From the NCBI GenBank assembly GCA_027619145.1, contig JAQCGA010000222.1, positions 1 to 6,832 of the forward strand: a DNA stretch of 6,832 nt, given 5' to 3'. Under the pieces are notes generated by a model. That model ran no database searches. It was not told where the DNA came from and saw only the letters and a list, made by a program, of their open reading frames with translations. Source of the DNA: a bacterium (GTDB taxonomy: Bacteria; Latescibacterota; UBA2968; GCA-2709665). Positions 1 to 5,826 of this stretch are shown here, piece after piece (position 1 is the first letter of the stretch; each line of letters opens with the position of its first letter). A program made the position numbers and the translations under genes.

Positions 1-1
1 T

Positions 2-913
2 AATACGGGCCTGGGACCCTTGTCGTTCAGTGTGGTGTCTCCAGATTCGGCGTTGGGGGTTGACCCGGCTGCTGTGGATAGCCTGATGCCAGGCGAGGTG
101 GCTGCGATTTCTTTGACGTTTTCGCCCACCTCGCGTGCAAGTCTGGATGGATGGTTAACGCTTTCCAGCAATGATCCCAAGGGGGACGTGCTTGTGGAAA
201 TGCATGGAACGGTCGCGATTCCGGAACGGGTTTATCTGGACCTGGACCCGGAACCTGAAAACCAGGCGCAGGTGCAGGTTACCACCGATCCGAGCGAAGA
301 GATTCCGGTTCAGTTGTTTGTGGCTCAATTGCCAGAGGTGCAGGCCGTTCGGGTTCGGGTTCAGTTCGATCCGGCACAGGTGGGTTATGTGGTAGATAGT
401 TGGAAGCCAGGATCGTTTATTGATGGCGGTATTATTTTACGAGAAGAAGCCGAGATTGAGCCCGGGCTGGTGGAGGTGAGTGTAGGGACGTTGGGAGGTC
501 GTACGGGAACCGGCGATGGCTACCTGGGTAGTATGACTTTCCGAACGGCTGCAACGTTTCCTGGGAAACGTGGAGAAGACCAGACGGTGTTGACGGCGGT
601 ACGGGTTTGGTATCTCACAGGGGAAGGGCAACAGGATAGCCTGCATGTGCTGGCCGAGGTCACGCTGGCGGCCAAGGGGGATACCTGGCCGGATCTGGAC
701 GGCAATGGAGAGGTGCAATTTGCGGATTATTTGATGTTTCTGCGTGCGTTCAAGAAAGATTCTACAAGCCCAGGGTGGGACGAAGAGTTGCCGCATTCAC
801 CGTTCCCTCAAACGCCGTATCGTCGGTTTGATGTGGATGGCGACGGGAGCGTTGGATTTGTAGACTTTCTGAGATTCGGGCAGGCGTATCGAGAAGCGGT
901 TTCAGCGCAATAA
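2..913 (+). CDS. C-terminal part of secreted protein with cohesin-like and dockerin-like domains (5' end cut off)
   Basis: The frame is open through the left edge, so this is the last 303 residues of a longer protein; the TTG at 20 is not a credible start. Residues are numbered from base 2. The opening NTGLGPLSFSV and the later LTLSSNDP...VEMHGTV (about 1-70) match the end of an ASPM/SPD-2/Hydin-type (choice-of-anchor D) Ig-like domain. Residues about 78-225 alternate short beta strands (IPVQLFVAQL, VRVRVQFDP, LGSMTFRTAA) and resemble a cohesin-fold domain. Two aspartate-rich calcium loops follow, DLDGNGEVQFAD at 231-242 and DVDGDGSVGFVD at 277-288, each followed by a short helix as in type I dockerins. 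No enzyme domain is visible in this part. It is probably extracellular and used for binding or assembly; its substrate is unknown. It ends with TAA at 911-913, just before a strong hairpin. Domain calls rest on motif recognition only. Confidence 0.82.
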   Translation, partial: NTGLGPLSFSVVSPDSALGVDPAAVDSLMPGEVAAISLTFSPTSRASLDGWLTLSSNDPKGDVLVEMHGTVAIPERVYLDLDPEPENQAQVQVTTDPSEEIPVQLFVAQLPEVQAVRVRVQFDPAQVGYVVDSWKPGSFIDGGIILREEAEIEPGLVEVSVGTLGGRTGTGDGYLGSMTFRTAATFPGKRGEDQTVLTAVRVWYLTGEGQQDSLHVLAEVTLAAKGDTWPDLDGNGEVQFADYLMFLRAFKKDSTSPGWDEELPHSPFPQTPYRRFDVDGDGSVGFVDFLRFGQAYREAVSAQ

Positions 914-933
914 AGAAGATGACTACGAGATAT

Positions 934-974
934 AGAAAGGCCCTCTCCGCTAAAAAAACGGAGAGGGCCTTTCT
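934..974. terminator. Bidirectional hairpin terminator between convergent genes
   Basis: Arms 934-949 (agaaaggccctctccg) and 959-974 are a perfect 16-bp inverted repeat around a 9-base loop containing seven A. It sits 20 bases after the + strand stop and 13 bases from the - strand receiver stop (988), so it can end transcription from both sides. The tail is only moderately T-rich on either strand (ctttct), which makes it somewhat weaker than a textbook intrinsic terminator. Confidence 0.85.
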
Positions 975-987
975 GTTGGTACTGCGC

Positions 988-1356
988 TTATTCTTGTAAT
1001 AAGGAACGGATCGCGGTCAGGAGGTCGTCTGGGGTGAAGGGTTTCTTGAGGGTTTGCCGCGCACCGAGTTTTTCGGCTACATAAAGGAAGGAGGGTCGGC
1101 CTGTCATGTCTGCCCCTGTAATGGCGAGTACGGGTGTAGGAGATCGTCCTTCCTGAAATTCGCGCAGGACTTCAAGGCCATCTTTTTCGGGCATGTAAAT
1201 GTCCAGAATAACGGCATCTGGAAGGGCGTAGCGCATCCGCTCCAGGCAAGCGACACCATCATTGGCTTCGTCCACCGTATACCCTTCTGACTCAAGAACT
1301 CGGCGGAGATATTCGCGCATGGGCGCGTCGTCATCAACAACAAGGACCCTGGTCAG
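988..1356 (-). CDS. Stand-alone response-regulator receiver (CheY-like), probable CTG start
   Basis: A single receiver domain of 122 residues with no output domain. Numbered from the CTG start, the acidic pocket is D8-D9-D10 (RVLVVDDDAP), the phospho-acceptor is D52 (VILDIYMPEKDG), the switch threonine is T80 (LAITGAD) and the conserved lysine is K105 (LKKPF). The first in-frame ATG (1320) would remove beta strand 1 and all three pocket aspartates, so the real start must be upstream. The only usable in-frame candidate before the TAA at 1375-1377 is the CTG at 1354-1356, preceded by gggagg with a 6-base gap. A sigma70-like promoter lies just upstream, giving a leader of roughly 25 bases. It should be phosphorylated by a histidine kinase encoded elsewhere and act by protein contact. 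It follows the lyase gene on the same strand, 136 bases downstream, so readthrough from that gene is also possible. Confidence 0.93.
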   Translation of the reverse strand: MTRVLVVDDDAPMREYLRRVLESEGYTVDEANDGVACLERMRYALPDAVILDIYMPEKDGLEVLREFQEGRSPTPVLAITGADMTGRPSFLYVAEKLGARQTLKKPFTPDDLLTAIRSLLQE

Positions 1357-1362
1357 TTGAAG

Positions 1363-1368
1363 CCTCCC
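1363..1368 (-). promoter_or_regulatory. Ribosome binding site that decides the CTG start of the receiver
   Basis: On the - strand this reads gggagg, a near-perfect anti-16S match. It lies 6 bases before the CTG at 1356. It is 42 bases from the ATG at 1320, far too distant to serve that codon. Confidence 0.8.
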
Positions 1369-1386
1369 TGTGATTTAAGTAATGGA

Positions 1387-1415
1387 AGCATACGGGAAAT
1401 TAGTTCTGCTGTCAA
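1387..1415 (-). promoter_or_regulatory. Sigma70-type promoter for the receiver gene
   Basis: On the - strand a consensus -35 box TTGACA (1410-1415) is followed after exactly 17 bases by TATGCT (1387-1392), which matches 4 of 6 bases of the -10 consensus. Transcription would start near 1380, about 24 bases before the CTG codon. The receiver can therefore be expressed independently of the lyase upstream. Confidence 0.7.
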
Positions 1416-1468
1416 CTCCCAGGAAGGCGAATGAGGAGGAGCAACCCTTGATTTTTCGGAATCTACAG

Positions 1469-1514
1469 CCTGGTCCAGCAGTTCAGATCCTGTCATTTAC
1501 TTCGCTGGACCAGG
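1469..1514 (-). other. Inverted repeat spanning the lyase stop codon
   Basis: cctggtccagc (1469-1479) and gctggaccagg (1504-1514) are perfect 11-bp complements around a 24-base loop that contains the TGA stop (1493-1495). In the lyase mRNA this would form a hairpin at the 3' end of the coding region. There is no following T-tract, so it is more likely an mRNA-stabilising or attenuating hairpin than an intrinsic terminator. No other terminator-like structure is seen between the lyase and the receiver. Confidence 0.45.
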
Positions 1515-4500
1515 TGAATCCGATTTGGGATCACCCACGAGGCTCCTACTTCAAAGTTGAGCACGTGGCCTTGTGCGTAGTCTGCATTGTCTTTGAATCT
1601 GCGGACGAAAGAGATGTCCCCGCAGTGGATCCGGTACCGGTTGCCGTCTTTTTCGATGGCGTGGATCGTGTAGCAGGCGTTGGTTTCTCCATCGTTCTCA
1701 ATCAGAAGCTGGGCACCATTCAGCGAGCCATCTACAGGCAGGGGCGTCTCGACCCACAATGTGGCAGGTCCTTTCACATCTTTGTTCATTTCGGCAACGG
1801 TGCCCCGGTACCCTGTATCTGGATGTTGTATGTCCAGGTCCGCCAATTTCAGCCTGGAGGCGCGAAGCATCCAGGCCTGTTCGGCAACGCCGTTTCGGGT
1901 TCTGACGGCAAGGAGCCGGCCACGGAATTCGATGCCGTCTCGGGTGCGCCATGTGGTTTCATCGTCTGGTCCAGCAAGGACGTAGTCTACGGCCCCGTTA
2001 TTCAGTTCGATACGCAAGGCCACGGGCTCAAGGCCGTCCGGGCCGGGTTCTACTGGAAGACGTGTGGCGCTTTGAATGGTGGGATGGTTCCGGTAGGGTT
2101 CTATGAGAGAGACAAACGTGGAGGTGAGTTCTTCGGTTGCATCATTCTGTGTGACACGGTGGCCCAACAGGTAGCGCAAGGTAGGTGGGGCTGCCCCCGG
2201 TGGGACGCCGTCTGCAAGGGCGATGTCCGTGTATTTTGTGAAAGAATGATACCGGACGTGAATGTTGTCCGATTCTTCCAGGTGTGGAAAGGGCGGCGTA
2301 CCCTGGACGTCGAGTGTAAAATAGGTGGAGGGATCTGTGTCCCGTTCCACGTCTTTGAGCCAGGAGTAGCCCATGCCGGGGCCTTTCATAGAGGTTCCGT
2401 ACGGTACTTCGGGGCCTGCATAGCTGCCGCTATCCTGTTGGCTCAGGTTCAACCCGGTGGTTTGCACTGGACCGGGTAGTGCGTGGTAGCTGATGAGGTG
2501 GTCGTTTCCACCTTTGACGTGGAAAATGTCCACGGCGTACGAGTTGTTCCCGTCGGTCTGTATATGGGCGATTGTGCGGCGGAACACATTGGTTGTTCCA
2601 GGATAAAGGCCGGGGTCTTCTACGCTAAGTCCGCCCAATCCGGGGAGCTGGGCAAAGAGGAGTGGTTTGCCCACGCGGGTAACAGATTGGCGTTCTTTGT
2701 TGACGATTACGGTGTTGTGAGAAATGGTGTTGTCTTCCCACTGTGTGGATTTGGGCCAGTCTCCCCAGAGTTCGCGGTAGCCCAGGGTGGGGCATACGCT
2801 TACGCCGAAGGCTTCGTACCCGAACATCAGAGATGCTCTGTGGCCGGCCACGCTGTTGAGGCCGTAGAACATCCACAGGGCGTGCCCGGAATCGCGGGGT
2901 GCAAATTCTGAGCTGACCAAACCGTACCCTGCCCGATTGCTGCCAGAAATGGGGGGTTCCGTGCCGTGTTTTTTAACAAGGTTTTCTAATTCTTTTTCAA
3001 TTTTGAGAGGGTCTTTTGAGAAGATGTCTCGTCCCAGACCTTCGGTTTTTCCCCGGTTGGCGTACACTGCGGCAAGGCCCGCTTGTTTGTCTCCGAAAAG
3101 CCGATAGCCACGCACGAGAAATTCAGGTTCCGCACCAATGAGCGCGTGTGAACCGCTCCTGCCTGTGTCGCCGATGTTGGGCGTGCGAGAGGCCAGGACT
3201 CCCAGGCGCCAGCCGACGGTGATGGTCTGTTTGAAGACGGGGTAGTCCCGATAGATATCGCGGTGTTTGTAGCCTTCGTAGTTGTGCAGGAGGTCGGCTA
3301 CAACGCCAAGATCATTGCCCCACATCAGTGAATAGGAAGGGGACCCTTCCGCCCCTGCGCCATCCCGGTCAATTGCACCTACAACGAGAGCAGGAATATG
3401 ACCACCCTGGCCGGGTTTGATGGCTCCCTGGCCTACGTTGCCTTCTTTGAAGATCCAGTCGATCCATTCTCCTGTGCGCGGTTGGCGGTTGAGGGCGAGG
3501 GCGGCTACGGTTACGCAATGCTGGGGGCCACCTTCGTTGCCGTAAATGGTGCGTCCATTTTGTACGGCTTTGACAAATTCGGTCAGGAGGTTGGTTTCGA
3601 TGTTTGCTACAAGGTGGGCATAGGTTCCTTTGGGGTTGGCACGCCTGTATTGCTGGCTCTTGTTTGCCAGAAAGGAGTAGAGTTCGGGTTGATTCTGAAG
3701 GCCAGATTTGATCATGTCGTAGGCACCGGAGAGCGTGTATACCGTGCCTGTTTCCCAGATGCTGCCTTCAATTTTTCCGCCTACCTGGCTTCCGGAATGG
3801 AACCACCCTTTTTGACCATACACAGACCAGTCCATGTCCGGGTATACGTCTGCAATCCGATCCAGGAGCATTGCACATTTCTGGGCATACCTGGGGTCAC
3901 CAGTGAAAAGATAGGCCCTGGCGAGAGCGTTCACGCCGCTTTTGATGGTGTTCCAGAGTGCGTACCCGTAATACCCAATGAAGCGGTTGACAGCGCCATC
4001 AGGGGTTTCAAACCCCCACCCATTGTCCACATAAGCTTTGTGCAATGGATCGTTTGGGTCCGGGTGTTCGGCGTTGAAGAGGAGCGCAGGGTCTGCGGTG
4101 GAGAGGTTGAAACACCCTGTTTCGTCGATGCCACTGCGGTAGTACGCGCCAAAGTCGTTGTGGGGCAGGTGGGTGTTACAGGCAGGACAGGTGACTTTCC
4201 AGGGGGCTTTCCATACATCCACTTTCCAGGGATATTTGTTGTTGTTTGCGTACACGTCCACGCCGCAAACCGGGCAACCACCGGTACGTGTTCCGTGATC
4301 CATTTGAGGGTCAATATTGCGTGGCAAGTTCTGGCCAGGAACGAGATTCCAGAGGTCTTCATTGGAAAGGTTTACCCAGTGTTCCGCAGCCTGGATGGTC
4401 TGGTCTCTCTGTTCGGCGGCCCAGGTGTACTTCTGTACGTTTGCCCGGAGGTTGGTGATGCGTTCGGGCGTGTATTGGCCGCCGTATTCTGGCACGTTAT

Positions 4501-4648
4501 CTTGGGTGTCGGCAGCGGATGCTATTGCCATTCTGGAGGCTCCTGTAGATGGTTTTTTTTGCGCATCTGATGGATGGGAGGTAAAGAACAAAGCGAAGGT
4601 GAGGATCGTGCCAAGCGCCAAACCAAAAACGTAATATTTGGGGATCAA
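1493..4648 (-). CDS. Exported heparinase II/III-family polysaccharide lyase-like protein (TTG start)
   Basis: From TTG 4648 the protein has 1051 residues and opens with a typical signal peptide: MIPK, a hydrophobic run to about residue 24, then a cleavage-like region near SDAQ. TTG is preferred because AGAGGA lies 8 bases upstream, while ATG 4750 has no such site, hides the signal peptide behind 34 residues and overlaps another frame. Residues about 50-600 look like the alpha-helical toroid of heparinase II/III and PL15-type lyases, and about 600-880 like the beta-sandwich domain (ISHNTVIVN). By analogy with those lyases, candidate catalytic residues are H377 (GGPQHCV), Y439 (EGSPSY) and H644 (SHNTV). 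CPVC (125-128) and CPAC (154-157) form a probable metal knuckle inserted in the N-terminal part. It should cleave a uronic-acid-containing polysaccharide by beta-elimination outside the cytoplasm; the substrate cannot be read from sequence. The family assignment is strong, the residue roles tentative. Confidence 0.9.
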   Translation of the reverse strand: MIPKYYVFGLALGTILTFALFFTSHPSDAQKKPSTGASRMAIASAADTQDNVPEYGGQYTPERITNLRANVQKYTWAAEQRDQTIQAAEHWVNLSNEDLWNLVPGQNLPRNIDPQMDHGTRTGGCPVCGVDVYANNNKYPWKVDVWKAPWKVTCPACNTHLPHNDFGAYYRSGIDETGCFNLSTADPALLFNAEHPDPNDPLHKAYVDNGWGFETPDGAVNRFIGYYGYALWNTIKSGVNALARAYLFTGDPRYAQKCAMLLDRIADVYPDMDWSVYGQKGWFHSGSQVGGKIEGSIWETGTVYTLSGAYDMIKSGLQNQPELYSFLANKSQQYRRANPKGTYAHLVANIETNLLTEFVKAVQNGRTIYGNEGGPQHCVTVAALALNRQPRTGEWIDWIFKEGNVGQGAIKPGQGGHIPALVVGAIDRDGAGAEGSPSYSLMWGNDLGVVADLLHNYEGYKHRDIYRDYPVFKQTITVGWRLGVLASRTPNIGDTGRSGSHALIGAEPEFLVRGYRLFGDKQAGLAAVYANRGKTEGLGRDIFSKDPLKIEKELENLVKKHGTEPPISGSNRAGYGLVSSEFAPRDSGHALWMFYGLNSVAGHRASLMFGYEAFGVSVCPTLGYRELWGDWPKSTQWEDNTISHNTVIVNKERQSVTRVGKPLLFAQLPGLGGLSVEDPGLYPGTTNVFRRTIAHIQTDGNNSYAVDIFHVKGGNDHLISYHALPGPVQTTGLNLSQQDSGSYAGPEVPYGTSMKGPGMGYSWLKDVERDTDPSTYFTLDVQGTPPFPHLEESDNIHVRYHSFTKYTDIALADGVPPGAAPPTLRYLLGHRVTQNDATEELTSTFVSLIEPYRNHPTIQSATRLPVEPGPDGLEPVALRIELNNGAVDYVLAGPDDETTWRTRDGIEFRGRLLAVRTRNGVAEQAWMLRASRLKLADLDIQHPDTGYRGTVAEMNKDVKGPATLWVETPLPVDGSLNGAQLLIENDGETNACYTIHAIEKDGNRYRIHCGDISFVRRFKDNADYAQGHVLNFEVGASWVIPNRIHLVQRSK

Positions 4649-4656
4649 GAATTGTG

Positions 4657-4662
4657 TCCTCT
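4657..4662 (-). promoter_or_regulatory. Ribosome binding site that decides the TTG start of the lyase
   Basis: The - strand reads AGAGGA, 8 bases before the TTG at 4648. Upstream of the alternative ATG at 4750 the - strand is pyrimidine-rich (ctttttctttgcagcctc) with no Shine-Dalgarno match. Confidence 0.65.
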
Positions 4663-4707
4663 GGTATGCTGTGGTGCAGGTGATGGAGGGTGGCGATGTA
4701 TGTTTGG

Positions 4708-4959
4708 TCAGTACCCGTGGAGTTGTTGAAGAAATGTAATCACGAGCCATGAGGCTGCAAAGAAAAAGGTCCCCAGGCCAACAATGGTAAACAGGAGTAG
4801 TCTGCGGATCATCAGAGATTGTTTGGCTTTGTCCTGGGGAATAAGCCGGGTGAGCAGATCCTGTTCGATGCGTTGTGTAAGTTGTGCTACGCGACTTTGG
4901 GATTTAGAGGAGAAAGATTCTTCTGGCGGGATTTTGTCCAGGAAACGAACTGTTCTTAT
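4708..4959 (-). CDS. Small single-pass membrane protein, start codon unresolved
   Basis: A - strand frame ends with TGA at 4708-4710 and is open back to a TAG at 5014-5016, but it has no early ATG, GTG or TTG. Read from the ATA at 4959 it gives 83 residues; a CTG at 4941 would give 77. The N-terminal half is polar and helix-prone (SRVAQLTQRIEQDLLTRL). A basic stretch (KQSLMIRR) then leads into a hydrophobic segment of about 23 residues (LLLFTIVGLGTFFF...WLVITFL) and the tail QQLHGY. That fits a cytoplasmic helix plus one membrane anchor. It lies 59 bases upstream of the lyase on the same strand, so it could be the first gene of a lyase operon. No zinc-finger motif typical of anti-sigma factors is visible, and I do not recognise a family. 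It may also be a remnant of a longer gene, because no convincing start or ribosome site is seen. Confidence 0.45.
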   Translation of the reverse strand: MRTVRFLDKIPPEESFSSKSQSRVAQLTQRIEQDLLTRLIPQDKAKQSLMIRRLLLFTIVGLGTFFFAASWLVITFLQQLHGY

Positions 4960-4975
4960 GTTGTGGTGCGTTTGG

Positions 4976-5003
4976 AATATACAGTTTCGAAGGCAAAAAG
5001 CAA
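4976..5003 (-). promoter_or_regulatory. Possible promoter of the membrane protein-lyase unit
   Basis: On the - strand TTGCTT (4998-5003) is followed after 16 bases by TATATT (4976-4981), a 5-of-6 match to the -10 box. The -35 match is weak (3 of 6). It is the best placed promoter-like sequence upstream of the 4708-4959 frame and the lyase. Initiation would fall near 4969, leaving a very short leader if the ATA at 4959 were used. Confidence 0.35.
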
Positions 5004-5047
5004 ACCAGGAGGCCTATCTGAGAGCAGTAGGGCCTCATTTTAGTGCT

Positions 5048-5079
5048 GGTAGGCGTAAAATGTACCGGTAGGCGTAAAA
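5048..5079. repeat. Pair of 13-bp direct repeats, possible operator
   Basis: ggtaggcgtaaaa occurs exactly at 5048-5060 and 5067-5079, a period of 19 bases, with the 8-bp palindrome taccggta (5063-5070) at the junction. Two identical half-sites about two helical turns apart are typical of a regulator-binding site. The pair lies 45 bases upstream of the possible -35 box of the leftward lyase unit, which would suit an activator. It also lies just before the small + strand ORF. Confidence 0.5.
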
Positions 5080-5091
5080 GTAAGACAGTGG

Positions 5092-5241
5092 ATGGGCATG
5101 CGCAGGGGTTCGTTCAGTGAAATTATATTGAAAGCAGTGCGGGGTGCCGATTCTGAGATGCCAGCACCGGTAAGAAGGGCAAGGTTGGTTCCGCTGGCCG
5201 CATTGGAAGAGCGAGGAGCAGGAAAGAAGGTAGGCTTGTAA
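5092..5241 (+). CDS. Possible small basic protein ending at the terminator (doubtful)
   Basis: ATG 5092 (or the in-frame ATG 5098) to TAA 5239-5241 gives 49 (47) residues: MGMRRGSFSEIILKAVRG, then ADSEMPAPVRRARLVPLAAL and EERGAGKKVGL. It is rich in Arg/Lys and Ala with no membrane segment or recognisable motif. Its stop codon overlaps the first bases of the terminator at 5240, which is the placing expected of a real transcript end. Against it, no good Shine-Dalgarno sequence precedes either ATG, and the terminator is equally explained by the leftward operon. It may be a genuine small gene, the tail of a decayed one, or chance. Confidence 0.25.
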   Translation: MGMRRGSFSEIILKAVRGADSEMPAPVRRARLVPLAALEERGAGKKVGL

Positions 5242-5275
5242 TAAAAGGGCGCCGAGAACATGGCGCCCTTTTATT
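5240..5275. terminator. Bidirectional intrinsic terminator
   Basis: aataaaagggcgcc (5240-5253) and ggcgcccttttatt (5262-5275) are a perfect 14-bp inverted repeat around an 8-base loop. A GC-rich core flanked by A-tract and T-tract gives a TTTTATT tail on both strands, so it works in either direction. On the - strand it is the first clear terminator after the nuclease-receiver operon, leaving a 3' untranslated region of about 165-200 bases. Confidence 0.88.
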
Positions 5276-5321
5276 GTGTGCTGCGGAGATCGGGATCTCC
5301 ACAAAGGTTTGCTGTTGGAAC

Positions 5322-5435
5322 CCGATAAGCAGGATATCTGACAGGTTTGAGCGGCAACCGGTTCAAGGGGCGTGTCCCGCCAGGTTCGCCCCTTGAACGT
5401 TGAACGCACCGCTGTATCCAGTAGAGCCCTATCGG
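5322..5435 (-). ncRNA. Nested base-pairing element in the 3' region of the receiver gene
   Basis: The core is a perfect 12-bp inverted repeat, gttcaaggggcg (5361-5372) with 5387-5398, around a 14-base loop. Further complementary pairs nest around it in order: caac/gttg (5355-5358 with 5399-5402), agcgg/ccgct (5350-5354 with 5409-5413), ggata/tatcc (5332-5336 with 5415-5419) and ccgata/tatcgg (5322-5327 with 5430-5435). The outermost pair begins 4 bases after the receiver stop. No T-tract follows the core, so it is not an intrinsic terminator. It could be a structured 3' UTR, the body of a small RNA ending at the 5240-5275 terminator, or a copy of a dispersed palindromic repeat. The outer pairs are short enough to arise by chance; the core is not. 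Confidence 0.4.
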
Positions 5436-5439
5436 AAGA

Positions 5440-5799
5440 CTAAGGGGTTTCCAATGCTTCTTGAACAGCACGGACAAGGTCGTTAATGTGAAAGGGTTTG
5501 ATTACCACTTTCCAGGCCCCTGCTTTGATGGCGGCAGCTCTGGATTTCCCCTCGCTTCCGCTGAGTACAATAATCCTCACGTTGGGGTATTCATCCACAA
5601 GCTCCTGGATCACTTCCAGGCCGGTTTTTCCCGGCATTTTGAGGTCTGTGATGACAAGGTCCGCAGGCGCACGCTGGTATATGTGCACGCCTTCTTCACC
5701 GTCGGTGGCCTGGGCAATTTCGTGACCTCTCATTTCCAGGACTTTGGTTACAACGCCCCGTACGGACTGGTCATCGTCGATGATCAAGATGCGCGCCAC
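5440..5799 (-). CDS. Stand-alone response-regulator receiver (CheY-like), GTG start
   Basis: A complete 119-residue receiver with no output domain. The acidic pocket is D8-D9-D10 (ILIIDDD), the phospho-acceptor is D52 (VITDLKMPGKTG), the switch residue is S80 (IVLSGSEG) and the conserved lysine is K101 (VVIKPF). GTG at 5799 is the start because it leaves the usual short lead into beta strand 1 and is preceded by AAGGA with a 6-base gap. It begins 27 bases after the nuclease-family gene on the same strand and is very likely co-transcribed with it. It resembles the receiver at 988-1356 in length and layout but differs in most variable positions, so the two are paralogues rather than a recent duplication. 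Its kinase and partner are not in the window. Its function is probably signalling by protein contact. Confidence 0.95.
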   Translation of the reverse strand: MARILIIDDDQSVRGVVTKVLEMRGHEIAQATDGEEGVHIYQRAPADLVITDLKMPGKTGLEVIQELVDEYPNVRIIVLSGSEGKSRAAAIKAGAWKVVIKPFHINDLVRAVQEALETP

Positions 5800-5805
5800 A
5801 GGCGA

Positions 5806-5810
5806 TCCTT
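5806..5810 (-). promoter_or_regulatory. Ribosome binding site that decides the GTG start of the second receiver
   Basis: On the - strand AAGGA is followed after 6 bases (tcgcct) by GTG at 5799. It lies in the 27-base gap after the nuclease-family stop codon (TAA, 5827-5829), which fits an operon with separate translation starts. Confidence 0.75.
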
Positions 5811-5826
5811 TGCGGGTTTGTTCGTT

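Larger units (their letters stand above)
4960..5439. other. Gene-poor stretch between the lyase unit and the nuclease-receiver operon
   Basis: No well-supported protein gene lies here. From left to right it holds a promoter-like sequence for the leftward lyase unit, a 13-bp direct repeat pair, a doubtful 49-codon + strand ORF, a strong two-way terminator (5240-5275), a short palindrome (ggagatc-gg-gatctcc, 5285-5300) and a larger base-pairing element (5322-5435) next to the receiver stop. Longer - strand frames here (for example 5035-5409) lack ribosome sites, run through the hairpins and show no recognisable protein features. Confidence 0.6.

Noticed and set aside
1382..2479. Long + strand ORF (365 codons) opposite the lyase, and similar frames at 3398-4570 and 2483-2911
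   Set aside because: They lie wholly or almost wholly antisense to the well-supported lyase, have no ribosome site or recognisable domains, and are explained by the codon bias of the real gene.
4904..5038. - strand ORF of 44 codons starting at ATG 5038
   Set aside because: No Shine-Dalgarno sequence, no protein features, and it overlaps the better membrane-protein frame.
4784..5071. + strand ORF of 95 codons
   Set aside because: No ribosome site before its ATG and an irregular composition. The opposite strand has a frame with a clear membrane segment over the same bases.
5035..5409. - strand ORF of 124 codons across the terminator and hairpins
   Set aside because: It reads straight through a perfect terminator and the repeat pair, with no ribosome site or motif; probably chance.
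5350..5413. Integron attC-like site
   Set aside because: GTTGAAC at 5399-5405 fits the GTTRRRY box and an inverted repeat is present, but no matching RYYYAAC box lies on the other side and no cassette structure or integrase is seen.
5276..5440. tRNA, SRP RNA, tmRNA or other known RNA gene
   Set aside because: I looked for T-arm, CCA-end and the conserved SRP and tmRNA motifs and found none that fit on either strand.
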